A stretch of DNA of 64,000 nucleotides from Lysobacteraceae bacterium NML93-0399 (GTDB taxonomy: Bacteria; Pseudomonadota; Gammaproteobacteria; Xanthomonadales; Xanthomonadaceae), in NCBI GenBank assembly GCA_002307375.1, contig NTJI01000003.1:1-64000 (forward strand), read 5' to 3'. Under the pieces are notes generated by a model. That model did no database searches. It was not told the origin of the DNA and saw only the letters and a program-made list of their open reading frames with translations. Both the position numbers and the translations under genes were made by a program. Below are positions 18,598 to 27,406 of the stretch, in pieces; the stretch's first letter is position 1, and each line of letters opens with the position of its first letter.

Positions 18598-19281
18598 CTA
18601 CAGCGCCGCCACCCACGCCGGGTCGAGCGACAGCTCCCCTGCCGCCCCACCCTGCTTGACGAACGGCAACACGCCCAGGCACGGTGCCGGCAATGTCTCG
18701 GTCAGCAGGCCCACGTAGTCGTCGGCACGCGCGAACGCAGGGTCGATGCGATTGCCGATCCAGCCCACCAGACGACAGCCGTCGGCGGCGATCGCCCGCG
18801 CGCTCAGCCGGGCATGGCTCAGGCATCCGAGCTTCAGCCCGACGACCAGCACCACGGCGCCGCCCAGATACCGGGCCAGGTCGTGATGTTCGAGGCCTTC
18901 GGCCAGCGGCGCGTCCCAGCCACCGGCGCCTTCGACGAGCACGATGTCGGCGAGTGCCGCGAGCCGCGCATGCGCTGCATGCAGAGCCGCGACGTCGACC
19001 GTGACGCCTGCGGCGATCGCGGCAAGGGTCGGGGCGGTCGCTTCGGGCAAGGCCACCGGATTGATGTCGGCGTACGCCGGCCGGGGCATGCTGGCAGCCT
19101 GCAGGGCCAGCGCGTCTTCATTGCGCCAGCGGCCATCGATCCAATCGCACCCACTGGCGATCGGCTTCATGCCGATCGCGCGCCGCCCGGTGCGCTGCAA
19201 GGCACCGAGCAGAGCGACGCTCGAATGGGTCTTGCCGATGCCGGTGTCGGTGCCGGTCACCAGAATGCTGCGGGCGCTCAC
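18598..19281 (-). CDS. bioD: Dethiobiotin synthase
   Basis: A 227-residue ATP-dependent enzyme that closes the ureido ring of dethiobiotin from 7,8-diaminopelargonate and CO2, the next-to-last biotin step, in the cytosol. The P-loop GTDTGIGKTHSS is at residues ~10-21, Lys in GMKPIASG at ~40, and the VEGAGGWDAPL motif near 115 fits BioD. The start is a GTG at 19279-19281 just before the SILVTGTDTG strand; no ATG gives a sensible N-terminus. No other bio gene is adjacent, so it is an orphan member of the pathway. It is divergent from the GAF gene, with ~125 bases between. Confidence 0.92.
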   Translation of the reverse strand: MSARSILVTGTDTGIGKTHSSVALLGALQRTGRRAIGMKPIASGCDWIDGRWRNEDALALQAASMPRPAYADINPVALPEATAPTLAAIAAGVTVDVAALHAAHARLAALADIVLVEGAGGWDAPLAEGLEHHDLARYLGGAVVLVVGLKLGCLSHARLSARAIAADGCRLVGWIGNRIDPAFARADDYVGLLTETLPAPCLGVLPFVKQGGAAGELSLDPAWVAAL

Positions 19282-19407
19282 GATCCGGACGCCGTCGTCG
19301 GGCGGCACCGGGAAGCCTGCGCGTCCGCCGGTGCGAGCGCCCGTGCACGCCCGTCGCAGCCCGACTGCGAGGCGGTCGCGGGCAAGGCCACTGCTACACT
19401 GCGCGGC

Positions 19408-19890
19408 ATGTTCACGTCCTCTCCTCTCGCCGGTTCCAAGCCCGAACAGTATGCCGCGCTCGCGGCGCAGGCACGCGCGCTGCTGCACGGCGAGCGCGAT
19501 GCGGTCGCCAATGCGGCGAACCTCTCGGCGCTCGTCAACCACGCCCTGCCTGACCTCAACTGGGTCGGCTTCTACTTCTTCGATGGCACCGAACTGGTGG
19601 TCGGCCCGTTCCAGGGTCTGCCGGCCTGCGTGCGCATTCCGCTCGACAAGGGCGTGTGCGGAGCTGCGGCGCGCACGCGCACCACCCAGCGCGTCGACGA
19701 CGTGCATGCTTTCCCCGGCCACATCGCCTGCGACAGTGCATCGCGCTCGGAACTTGTGGTGCCGCTGTACGCCGGCGAGCGGCTGGTGGGCGTGTTCGAT
19801 CTCGACAGCCCGCTGCCGGCGCGATTCGACCTCGAGGACCAGGCAGGTCTCGAAGCGCTCGCCGCCATCTACATCGAGAGCCTGGGATGA
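19408..19890 (+). CDS. msrC: GAF-domain free methionine-(R)-sulfoxide reductase (fRMsr)
   Basis: A single GAF domain of 160 residues that matches the fRMsr/YebR family in length and motifs. These include NWVGFYFFDGTELVVGPFQG, the Cys in DKGVCGAAA and the Cys in HIACDSASRSELVVPL. These cysteines carry out reduction of free Met-R-sulfoxide with thioredoxin as donor. The start is the ATG at 19408. Its stop overlaps the ATG of the TfoX-like gene (ATGA), so the two are translationally coupled. Confidence 0.88.
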   Translation: MFTSSPLAGSKPEQYAALAAQARALLHGERDAVANAANLSALVNHALPDLNWVGFYFFDGTELVVGPFQGLPACVRIPLDKGVCGAAARTRTTQRVDDVHAFPGHIACDSASRSELVVPLYAGERLVGVFDLDSPLPARFDLEDQAGLEALAAIYIESLG

Positions 19891-20258
19891 CCGCCAAGCT
19901 GCGCAACATAGGTCCCAAGTCCGCAGCGTGGCTGCGTCAGGTCGGTCTGCGCACGCGCGAGGACCTCGAAGCGGCGGGCGCGGTCGACGCGTTCGTGAAG
20001 GTGCGCCGCGCCGGCTTCAAGCCCAGCCTCAATCTGCTCTATTCGCTCGAAGGCGCGCTGCGCGACTGCCATTGGCAGGAGATTCCCGAAGCCCGTCGAC
20101 TGCAGCTGGTCGAAGCCGCCGAGGCGGCGACGGCCCTGCTGCCCGACCCACGCGCAGGTCAGGCCGCGGGCCCAGTGACCACGACGCATACCGATCCGCC
20201 CGGCACCGGCGATGCGGATTCGCCATTCGAGACGCTGTTCGAGCGTCGCGACGGCTGA
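19887..20258 (+). CDS. TfoX C-terminal-domain (helix-hairpin) protein
   Basis: A 123-residue protein starting MTAKLRNIGPKSAAWLRQVG, the TfoX_C fold seen at the end of the competence regulator TfoX/Sxy. Here it stands alone without the N-terminal TfoX domain. It has a helix-hairpin-helix-like core (residues 1-80) and a flexible Asp/Thr/Pro tail. The ATGA overlap with the upstream reductase implies coupled translation. A role in competence is not implied by this domain alone. Confidence 0.8.
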   Translation: MTAKLRNIGPKSAAWLRQVGLRTREDLEAAGAVDAFVKVRRAGFKPSLNLLYSLEGALRDCHWQEIPEARRLQLVEAAEAATALLPDPRAGQAAGPVTTTHTDPPGTGDADSPFETLFERRDG

Positions 20259-20312
20259 TCGCGTCATGACCGAGGGCCGATCGCGCCCCGGCTCCCGTAC
20301 AATCCGCGCCAG

Positions 20313-20501
20313 CTTCATGGTGACCCGTCGGCTGCGCCGCGCGGGTTGAAACGGGAAGCCGGTGACGCGCAATGCGCCAGTCCGGCACTGCCCCCGCAAC
20401 GGTGAGTACGTGCAAGCGTCGCATCCGCCACTGTGCTTGACGCATGGGAAGGCGCGACGCCCGGGCAAGACGCCCACGTGCAAGTCCGGAGACCGGCCAT
20501 G
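20313..20501 (+). ncRNA. Cobalamin riboswitch (AdoCbl class)
   Basis: The leader of the btuB-like gene has the ordered conserved blocks of the B12 element: GGTGACCCGTC near 20319, GGGAAGCCGGTG near 20353, CACTGCCCCCGCAACGGTGAG near 20386-20406, and the B12 box CAAGTCCGGAGACCGGCCA at 20481-20499. Binding of adenosylcobalamin would shut expression of the receptor when vitamin B12 is plentiful. About 140 bases separate it from the start codon. Confidence 0.93.
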
Positions 20502-20638
20502 TCGCCCACACGATTGCGATGCGGCGGGCATCGCGGCGGCGTTGCGGGCGGCCTGCGGGTGCGTCGGGCGTGGCCGTGCCCGCGCTCGCGATCTCCCACC
20601 GCCACGCGTGCGCGGGTGCGCGCGCCGAGGAGACCGCA

Positions 20639-22516
20639 ATGCCGTTCCGAACCCTGACCGTGGCGATCGTCGCCGCCCTCGCCTCTCCGCTGGCCGATGC
20701 CGCGACCGCCGCCGACGCGCGCGATCTCGACACCGTCATCGTCACCGCCGACCGCGCGCCCGGCACGCTCGGCGACACGATCGCGCCGGCCCAGGTCATC
20801 GACCGCGCCGAAATCGAACGCACCCAGGCACGCGACCTGCCCGAGCTGCTGCGCGGCCGCGCGGGCATCCAGATCGCCAACCAGGGCGGACCGGGCAAGC
20901 TGTCGTCGGTGTTCATGCGCGGCAGCGAATCGGATCACGTGCTGGTGCTGGTCGACGGCGTGCGCATCGGTTCGGCAACGGCAGGCCAGGCCGCATTCCA
21001 GGACATTCCGGTCGACCAGATCGAGCGCATCGAGATCGTCCGCGGACCGCGCTCGAGCCTCTACGGCTCCGAAGCCATCGGCGGCGTCATCCAGATCTTC
21101 ACCCGCCGCCACACCGGCGCCGTCGCTCCGCACGCACGCGTGGGCATCGGCAGCCACGACCTGCGCGAAGCGAGCGCCGGCATCGGTGGCCGCGCCGGTC
21201 GCGGCTGGTTCGGCGTCGATGCGGCGTTCCAGCGCACCGATGGCATCGATGCCTGTCGTGGCTCGGGCGCGCTTTTCCAAGGCTGCTTTACAGACGAGCC
21301 TGACCGGGATGGTTACCGCAATCGTTCCTTCAACCTGCGCGCCGGCGCCGAGCTTGCTGAAGGCCTCACGCTGGAAGGCCATGCACTGCACGCAGATGCT
21401 TTCAACGAGTACGACGGCAGTTACGGTAATGAGGCCGAGAACGTGCAACAGGTCGCAGGAGGCAAGCTGACTTACGCGGCTTCCGAAGTCGCACGGCTGA
21501 CCGCTCAAGCTGGGCGTGCATATGACAAGTCCATGACCTACCAGCGCGACGCTGACACCGGAACGCGTCGTGATATCGGCCGTCTTGATACGCGGCGGGA
21601 TACCGCGTCGGTGCAGGCAGACTTCGACATTTTTCCGACCCAAGGCGTCAGCCTCGGCTTCGACTGGCACTCCGACAAGGTGGACGGCCAGACGGCCTAT
21701 CTGGTCGATCAGCGCGACAACTTCGCCACGTTTGCACAGTATCGAGGACGGTTCGGAGCGCATCGTGTCCAAGCAGGCGTGCGTCACGATGACAACGAAC
21801 AGTTCGGTGGGCGTACTACGGGCAATCTTGGGTGGGGGTTGAACCTCGCCCGCGGCGTACGCCTCAATGCATCGCTGGGCACCGGCTTTAAGGCGCCGAC
21901 CTTCAACGACCTTTACTACCCGGGCTCCGAGAGTCCAGGTTTGAAGCCTGAGCGATCAAAGAGCGCTAACCTCGGCGTTTCTCAGTTCGCCGATACATGG
22001 AACTGGTCATTCGACGTGTTTGAAAGCCGGATCGATGATCTCATCGTGTTCGTCTACCCGCCTCCCGACTTTCTCGGCATCGGTATGAACATCGATGACG
22101 CCCGCATCCGTGGCGCCGAACTGACCTTCGCGACCACGCTTGCCGGCTTCGACCTGTCGACAGAACTGAGCCATGTCGACCCGCGCGACCGCAGCGACAG
22201 TGCCAACAACGGCAATCTGCTCGCCCGTCGCGCGCGCAACAGCGGCCGGGTCGACATCGACCGTGCCTTCGGCGCCGTCCGCCTGGGGACCACGCTGCGC
22301 GCCAGCAGCAGCCGTTACGACGACGCCGCCAACGCCGTTCGCGTCGCCGGTTACGGCACGCTGGACCTGCGCGCAGCCTGGGCATTCCATCAGGACTGGA
22401 CCCTGGAGGCGCGCGCTACCAACGTGCTCGACCGGGACTACGAGACCGTCGCCTGGTATTACCAGCCGGGCCGCGAGTACGGGCTCGCGTTGCGCTGGGC
22501 GCCCGTGGTGCGTTGA
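20639..22516 (+). CDS. btuB: TonB-dependent vitamin B12 receptor, BtuB-like
   Basis: A 625-residue outer-membrane receptor. The ATG at 20639 has a GAGGAG seven bases upstream and yields a signal peptide (MPFRTLTVAIVAALASPLAD). The TonB box DTVIVTA is at about residue 35, the plug motif VFMRGSESDHVLVLVDGVRI at ~100, and the last strand ends in VVR rather than in an aromatic residue, a slight oddity. The cobalamin riboswitch upstream supports corrinoid uptake. The barrel section around 21.3-22.1 kb has lower GC and different codon use from the ends (see findings). The btuCDF genes are not here. Confidence 0.92.
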   Translation: MPFRTLTVAIVAALASPLADAATAADARDLDTVIVTADRAPGTLGDTIAPAQVIDRAEIERTQARDLPELLRGRAGIQIANQGGPGKLSSVFMRGSESDHVLVLVDGVRIGSATAGQAAFQDIPVDQIERIEIVRGPRSSLYGSEAIGGVIQIFTRRHTGAVAPHARVGIGSHDLREASAGIGGRAGRGWFGVDAAFQRTDGIDACRGSGALFQGCFTDEPDRDGYRNRSFNLRAGAELAEGLTLEGHALHADAFNEYDGSYGNEAENVQQVAGGKLTYAASEVARLTAQAGRAYDKSMTYQRDADTGTRRDIGRLDTRRDTASVQADFDIFPTQGVSLGFDWHSDKVDGQTAYLVDQRDNFATFAQYRGRFGAHRVQAGVRHDDNEQFGGRTTGNLGWGLNLARGVRLNASLGTGFKAPTFNDLYYPGSESPGLKPERSKSANLGVSQFADTWNWSFDVFESRIDDLIVFVYPPPDFLGIGMNIDDARIRGAELTFATTLAGFDLSTELSHVDPRDRSDSANNGNLLARRARNSGRVDIDRAFGAVRLGTTLRASSSRYDDAANAVRVAGYGTLDLRAAWAFHQDWTLEARATNVLDRDYETVAWYYQPGREYGLALRWAPVVR

Positions 22517-22520
22517 GCCT

Positions 22521-22543
22521 CAGGCGCTCCATCGGGGCGCCTG
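22521..22543 (+). terminator. Hairpin after btuB (CAGGCGC/GCGCCTG)
   Basis: CAGGCGC (22521-22527) pairs with GCGCCTG (22537-22543) four bases after the btuB stop. The same arms recur after the fadJ-like gene (42425-42450), so it may be a small mobile palindrome or a family of terminators. No U-tract follows. Confidence 0.4.
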
Positions 22544-22621
22544 CGGCCTTGTGCAGGAGCAATCGCGCGGCAGCCTTCGCCGGCACGACACGTCATGTGC
22601 ATGCGCTCCTGCTGGCAAACG

Positions 22622-22651
22622 AAAAAGCCCCGCACGTGGCGGGGCTTTCTT
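22622..22651. terminator. Bidirectional terminator between btuB and the cold-shock gene
   Basis: AAAAAGCCCCGC ... GCGGGGCTTTCTT forms a GC stem around ACGTG, flanked by A-tract and T-tract. This is ideal for ending transcription from both sides. It lies between two converging genes. Confidence 0.85.
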
Positions 22652-22679
22652 CTGAAGACCGGTGAGACCGGAGCTGGGA

Positions 22680-22886
22680 TCAGGCCGTCGGGACGACGCC
22701 CGCCGCCTGCGCACCCTTCGGCCCCTGGGTCAGCTCGTAGCTCACGCGCTGGCCTTCCTGCAGCGAGCGAAAGCCCGTCGAACTGATCGCCGAGTAATGC
22801 ACGAACACGTCGGCGCTTCCGTCCTCGGGCGAGATGAAGCCGAATCCCTTCGCGTCGTTGAACCACTTCACTGTGCCGTACTGCAT
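22680..22886 (-). CDS. Cold-shock domain protein (CspA family)
   Basis: A 68-residue single cold-shock domain. It starts [20 protein letters not shown] and carries RNP1 (KGFGFI) and RNP2 (VFVHY). It should bind single-stranded RNA or DNA and act as an RNA chaperone. The start ATG lies 97 bases downstream of the mtnP stop on the same strand, which leaves room for its own promoter and a leader. Whether it is cold-induced or constitutive cannot be told here. Confidence 0.93.
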   Translation of the reverse strand: MQYGTVKWFNDAKGFGFISPEDGSADVFVHYSAISSTGFRSLQEGQRVSYELTQGPKGAQAAGVVPTA

Positions 22887-22983
22887 GACTGTCTGACCTC
22901 GTCTGGATGCGTGGACGTCGACGCGGTCTGCAAGGTGCCGCGGCGACGGCCCGAGTATGCGAAGCCTCACCGCGACCTGGCAA

Positions 22984-23745
22984 TCAGCGGGCCAGCAGCG
23001 CCCGCAACAGCGGTGGAATGCCCGACGATGCGGCCGCCACGTTGTCGAGCACATCCTCGAACGTGATCACTTCGTCGACCTGCGGTCCTGCGCCGGCTGC
23101 CCAGTTCGCGACGATCGCCAGGCACGCGTAGTCGAGGCCGAGCTCGCGCGCGAGGCCGGCTTCGGGCATGCCGGTCATGCCGACCAGGTCGCAGCCATCG
23201 CGACGCATGCGCGCGATCTCCGCGCGCGTTTCGAGACGCGGGCCCTGCGTCGCGCCGTAGCAGCCGCCATCGACCAACGACACGCAGGCCCCTGCCGCGG
23301 CATCGAGCACGCGCCGGCGCAACGACGGCGTGTAGGGGTCACCGAAGTCGACATGCAGCACCTCGGTGCCCTCTTCCTCGCAATACGTGGACACACGGCC
23401 CCATGTGTAATCGATCAATTGGTCCGGACACGCCAGCACGCGCGGCCCGAACCGCTCGGTGATGCCGCCGACCGTGTTGAGCGCCAGCACCTGACGGGCG
23501 CCCAGCGCATGCAGGGCCGCGAGATTGGCCCGGTAGTTGACCTTGTGCGGCGGCACCGAGTGCCCTTCGCCGTGCCGCGCCAGAAACGCGACACGCTTGC
23601 CGTCGAGGGTGCCGACGCGCACCGGACCCGACAGCGCGCCATAGCGCGTCACCGGCTGGTGTGGCTCCACGTCCTGCAGGTCGGCGAGCTGATAGAGACC
23701 GGTACCGCCGATGACGGCCAGATCGATGTCGAGGTCCATGGTCAC
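22984..23745 (-). CDS. mtnP: S-methyl-5'-thioinosine/thioadenosine phosphorylase (MTAP/MTIP family)
   Basis: A ~253-residue nucleoside phosphorylase: [12 protein letters not shown] at the N-terminus, phosphate-binding [19 protein letters not shown] near residue 57, NTVGGI near 90, and the substrate-binding [14 protein letters not shown] near 190. Pseudomonas PA3004 of this family uses methylthioinosine, and the same activity is likely here given the adjacent hypoxanthine phosphoribosyltransferase. It salvages purine and methionine from polyamine by-products. A GTG at 23745 overlaps the hpt stop; the ATG at 23739 is the alternative start. Confidence 0.88.
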   Translation of the reverse strand: MTMDLDIDLAVIGGTGLYQLADLQDVEPHQPVTRYGALSGPVRVGTLDGKRVAFLARHGEGHSVPPHKVNYRANLAALHALGARQVLALNTVGGITERFGPRVLACPDQLIDYTWGRVSTYCEEEGTEVLHVDFGDPYTPSLRRRVLDAAAGACVSLVDGGCYGATQGPRLETRAEIARMRRDGCDLVGMTGMPEAGLARELGLDYACLAIVANWAAGAGPQVDEVITFEDVLDNVAAASSGIPPLLRALLAR

Positions 23746-24302
23746 TCCGCCAGCGCGTAGATGCCCGGCAGGTTGCGCCCCTGCTCGTGGAAGTCCATGC
23801 CGTAGCCGAAGACGTAACGGTCCGGCACTTCGACACCGACGTAGTCGGCCTCGATGCCTTCGACCAGGCGGTCATGGTCCTTGACCGCGAGCACGGCCAC
23901 GCGCACGTCGAGCGCGCCCTGGTCCTCGACCCACTGGCGCACGGCCTTGAGCGTGTGGCCCTCGTCGAGGATGTCGTCGACCAGCAGCACCCGTCGGCCC
24001 TGCAGCGGCGTTGCCGGGCGATGCAGCCAGGCCAGGCCCGAACCGGTCGTGTTGCCGCGGTAGCGCGTGGCGTGCAGATAGTCCATCTCGACATCGACCT
24101 CGTTCTCGCCGAGCGCGAACGCCAGCTGCGCGGCGAACGGCAGGCCGCCATGCATGATCGTCAGGAACACCGGCGGCGTGTCGTCATCGCCGTAATCGTC
24201 GGCGATGTCATCGGCCATCGTGTCGATCGCGTCTTCCAGCGCGTCGCGATCGAACAGCAGTTCGGCGGTGTCGAGCACGTCGTCGAGGCGTGGCGTGGTC
24301 AT
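23742..24302 (-). CDS. hpt: Hypoxanthine-guanine phosphoribosyltransferase
   Basis: A 186-residue type I PRTase. The PRPP-binding motif RRVLLVDDILDEGHTL lies near residue 105, and the FLTIMHGGLPFA and DYLHATRY loops are present. It converts hypoxanthine or guanine to IMP or GMP. It overlaps nagZ upstream by ATGA and the phosphorylase downstream by four bases, giving a coupled three-gene unit. Hypoxanthine released by the next enzyme is its natural substrate. Confidence 0.9.
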   Translation of the reverse strand: MTTPRLDDVLDTAELLFDRDALEDAIDTMADDIADDYGDDDTPPVFLTIMHGGLPFAAQLAFALGENEVDVEMDYLHATRYRGNTTGSGLAWLHRPATPLQGRRVLLVDDILDEGHTLKAVRQWVEDQGALDVRVAVLAVKDHDRLVEGIEADYVGVEVPDRYVFGYGMDFHEQGRNLPGIYALAE

Positions 24303-25285
24303 GCGATGTCTCCGGTGCGACCGGCGGTTGCGCCGCCGGCCAGTGCGCCGTCCCAGCCGAGCGCACCGCGCCCGATCAGGCCGGTCAGGGCCATGGTGTT
24401 GAGGGCGCGGCCTTCGACCGCGGCCAGCGATTCTTCGACCAGCTCGGGGTGGCAGACCAGCACCACGTCGCAGCCGGCATCGAGGTGGGCATCGACGCGC
24501 GACTTGATACCGCCGGCGGAGAACGCCGCCGCCATGCCGATGTCGTCGGAGAACACGACGCCGCGGAATCCCATCTGCTCGCGCAGAATGGTGTTGATCC
24601 ACAGCGGCGAATAACCGGCCGGCTCGGGCGCGACCTTCGGATAGACCACGTGGGCGAGCATCACCGCATCGGCGCCGGCATCGATACCGGCGACGAACGG
24701 CACCAGATCGTGGGCGCGGATCGCCTCCAGATCGCGATGGTCGACCGCATCATCGAAGTGCGTGTCTTCGCGCACCGAACCGTGACCGGGAAAATGCTTG
24801 AGCGTCGCGGCCATGCCGGCTTCGTGCATGCCTTCGACGTAGGCGCGCGTCAGTGCCGCAACGACCTGCGGATCGGGCGAGAACGACCGGTCGCCGATCG
24901 CGAGATTGTCGTGACCGACATCGACCACCGGCGCGAAGCTCAGATCGACTCCGCTGTCGCGCACCTCGGTCGCCATCAGGCGTGCATGCGCACGCGCGGC
25001 CTCGAGTGCGCCTGCGCGATCGGCGAGGTACTGCGCGCCGAAACCCGCCAGCGAAGGCAACGCGCTGTAGCCGTTCACGAAACGCTGCACACGGCCACCT
25101 TCCTGATCCACGCAGATCAGCTGCGGACGCGGCGCCACAGCGCGGATCGCAGCCGACAGCTCGGCGACCTGCGCGCGCGAGACGAAGTTGCGCTTGAAGA
25201 GGATCACGCCGGCGCAGGCATCGTGCTGCAGCCAGTCGCGCTCCTGCGCGGTGAGTTCGGTGCCGGCGATGCCGATCACGAGCAT
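24299..25285 (-). CDS. nagZ: Beta-N-acetylhexosaminidase, peptidoglycan recycling
   Basis: A 328-residue cytosolic GH3 enzyme that removes GlcNAc from anhydromuropeptides; in other species its product signals ampC induction. It carries the family signature KHFPGHGSVREDTH (residues ~163-176, with the mobile catalytic His) and the nucleophile Asp in VFSDDIGMAA (~245). It starts MLVIGIAGTELTAQERDWLQ. Its stop overlaps the hpt start (ATGA). It has single-domain length with no extra C-terminal beta-sandwich, as expected for NagZ. Confidence 0.93.
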   Translation of the reverse strand: MLVIGIAGTELTAQERDWLQHDACAGVILFKRNFVSRAQVAELSAAIRAVAPRPQLICVDQEGGRVQRFVNGYSALPSLAGFGAQYLADRAGALEAARAHARLMATEVRDSGVDLSFAPVVDVGHDNLAIGDRSFSPDPQVVAALTRAYVEGMHEAGMAATLKHFPGHGSVREDTHFDDAVDHRDLEAIRAHDLVPFVAGIDAGADAVMLAHVVYPKVAPEPAGYSPLWINTILREQMGFRGVVFSDDIGMAAAFSAGGIKSRVDAHLDAGCDVVLVCHPELVEESLAAVEGRALNTMALTGLIGRGALGWDGALAGGATAGRTGDIA

Positions 25286-25395
25286 TGCGGAAGTCTCCAA
25301 CGGAACGCACCGGGATGCGCGGACCGGCATTGTCGCAGAAGCAGGCGCGCCTGCCGTGGGCGGATGGCCTCGCGTGTTCAGCCGTCCCGGCTGCG

Positions 25396-25899
25396 TCAGC
25401 CGCGCTCGTCGTCCGTCCAGTGCGCGAACGGATGGGCGGCCAGCGCCAGATTGAAGTAGCGCGCCTGGGAGGTCACTTCGACGCCGAGCCAGTCCGGACG
25501 TGCGAACGCCGCATCGATGGCCTCGAGTTCGATCTCGGCGACGACCAGCCCGGCGTTGTCGCCGAGAAACTCGTCGACTTCCCACAGGTGCGCGCCGTGC
25601 CGCACCAGATGCCGGCGCTTCTCCACCAGACCGCCGACACAGAGCTTCAGCAACGCCTGCGCATCGACGACCGGCAGGGGCAGTTCGAACTCCTGACGTG
25701 CCGGGCCGATCTCGCGGGACTTGATGTTGAGAAACGCCGCGTCGCCCTCGATGCGCACCCGCACCGATGCGTTCTGCGCGCCGCTGGCGATCGACGCGGC
25801 ATCGCTGAGATAGCCCTGCGCCATCGGCACGACCGCGTGCGCATCCGTGCGCCACGCGCTGGATGTCACCAGAAACTTGCGTTCGATCTCGATGCCCAT
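25396..25899 (-). CDS. CYTH-domain protein (triphosphate tunnel metalloenzyme)
   Basis: A 167-residue protein opening with the CYTH hallmark EIERKFLV. The repeated basic and acidic strands that line the tunnel follow (VRVRIEGDAAFLNIKS, EFELPL, WEVDEFLGDNAGLVVAEIEL). Small bacterial members like this hydrolyse inorganic triphosphate with Mg2+ or Mn2+; adenylate cyclase activity is known in other branches but less likely. It lies eight bases downstream of rlmD on the same strand, probably in its operon. Confidence 0.88.
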   Translation of the reverse strand: MGIEIERKFLVTSSAWRTDAHAVVPMAQGYLSDAASIASGAQNASVRVRIEGDAAFLNIKSREIGPARQEFELPLPVVDAQALLKLCVGGLVEKRRHLVRHGAHLWEVDEFLGDNAGLVVAEIELEAIDAAFARPDWLGVEVTSQARYFNLALAAHPFAHWTDDERG

Positions 25900-25907
25900 G
25901 CAAGGTC

Positions 25908-27245
25908 TCAGCGCTTCTCGAACAGCGCGATCGACTCGACGTGCGCGGTCTGCGGGAACATGTCCATCACGCCGGCCTCGACCAGCGTCCAGCCGCGCTC
26001 GTTGACGAGGTACCCGGCATCGCGCGCCAGTGAGGCGGGATGACAACTGACGTAGACGATCCGGCCGAACTGCTCGAGCGGCAGCTGGCGCAAGACATCG
26101 ATCGCACCCGAGCGCGGTGGATCGAGCAGCAACTTGTCGAAGCCCTGGCGCATCCACGCAGTACCGCGCTGATCCTGGGTGAGATCGGCGGCATGGAACT
26201 GCGCATTGGCCAACCCGTTGTGCGCGGCGTTCTCCTTCGCCCGCGCGACCAGCCCCGCCTCGCCTTCGACGCCCACCACCTCGCGCACCCGGCGCGCCAG
26301 CGGCAGCGTGAAGTTGCCGAGCCCGCAGAACAGGTCGAGCACGCGGTCGTCGGGCTGCACGTCGAGCAGTTCGAGCGTGCGCGCGATCATGGTCGCGTTG
26401 AGCCCGGCGTTGACCTGGATGAAGTCCAGGGGCCGGAACTTCAGTTCGACATTCCAGTCCTCGAGCCGGAACGCCAGCGTCGGCGCCTGGGGCCACAAGG
26501 CATGCACGCTGTCGGTGCCGCCGGGCTGCAGGAAGATCGCCATGCGCTGCTGCTGGCCGAATGCGAGCAGTTTCGCGGTGTCGGCTTCGCTCAGCGGCTG
26601 CAGATGACGGAACACCAGCGCGATGCCGTCGAAATCCGGGCGCGGGTCGCCGGCGATGAATTCGACCTGGGGGATCGTCGCGCGCGCTTCCATCGCGTCG
26701 ATGAGCGCCGACAGCGGCTGGATGATCGCCGCGATCGGCGCGATCACGGTGTGGCATTCCTGCAGGTCGGCGACGAAACGCGGATCGCGCTCGCGGAAGC
26801 CCACGAGCGTGGCGTCCTTTTTCTCGACGCGCTTGACCGAGAACCGGCCCTTGCGGCGGTAGCCCCAGGCGCGGTCGACCATCGGCGCCATCCAGCGCTC
26901 CGGCGAAACATGGCCGATACGCTCGAAGTTCTCGTGCAGTACGCGCGCCTTGGCGAGGATCTGCTGCTCGGCGTCGAGGTGCTGCAGTACGCAACCGCCA
27001 CAGGTGCCGAAATGCGGGCAACGCGGCTCGACGCGGTGTTCGGACGCACGCAGCACGTCCAGCGTCACCGCCTCGTCGAAACTGCGCGAACGCGCGAAGC
27101 GGCGGGCTACGACCTGCTCGCCCGGCAACGCACCTGAGACGAACACGGCCTTGCCGTCGGGCAGGCGCGCGACGCCGCGGCCATCATGGGTGAGATCGAG
27201 GATGTCGACCTGGAAAGGGGTCTGATCGAGACGCTTGCGGGCCAC
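25908..27245 (-). CDS. rlmD: 23S rRNA (uracil-1939-C5) methyltransferase
   Basis: A ~445-residue protein. It has an N-terminal TRAM domain (FQVDILDLTHDGRGVARL), Fe-S cluster cysteines in CPHFGTCGGC and in LQECHTV, the SAM-binding loop LDLFCGLGNFTLPLA, and the catalytic Cys in YVSCHPASLARD near the end. This is the RlmD/RumA set. The start is taken as the GTG at 27243-27245 (VARKRLDQTPF), because homologues begin there; the frame stays open to an ATG at 27293. It is first gene of a two-gene unit with the CYTH protein. Confidence 0.92.
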   Translation of the reverse strand: MARKRLDQTPFQVDILDLTHDGRGVARLPDGKAVFVSGALPGEQVVARRFARSRSFDEAVTLDVLRASEHRVEPRCPHFGTCGGCVLQHLDAEQQILAKARVLHENFERIGHVSPERWMAPMVDRAWGYRRKGRFSVKRVEKKDATLVGFRERDPRFVADLQECHTVIAPIAAIIQPLSALIDAMEARATIPQVEFIAGDPRPDFDGIALVFRHLQPLSEADTAKLLAFGQQQRMAIFLQPGGTDSVHALWPQAPTLAFRLEDWNVELKFRPLDFIQVNAGLNATMIARTLELLDVQPDDRVLDLFCGLGNFTLPLARRVREVVGVEGEAGLVARAKENAAHNGLANAQFHAADLTQDQRGTAWMRQGFDKLLLDPPRSGAIDVLRQLPLEQFGRIVYVSCHPASLARDAGYLVNERGWTLVEAGVMDMFPQTAHVESIALFEKR

Positions 27246-27406
27246 GTGGCGACAGCTGCGGGCGGAAAGGCCGCGTATTGTCGCAGAAGTCACTCACCTG
27301 GCATGCGCCCCGTGGACCGATCATGCGCCGGAGGCGCCCGGCGCGAAGCCTTGAAACGCGCCCTGGACCGCGCCGTCTGCGGCGCGACCCATGACGAGGC
27401 AGTTCC

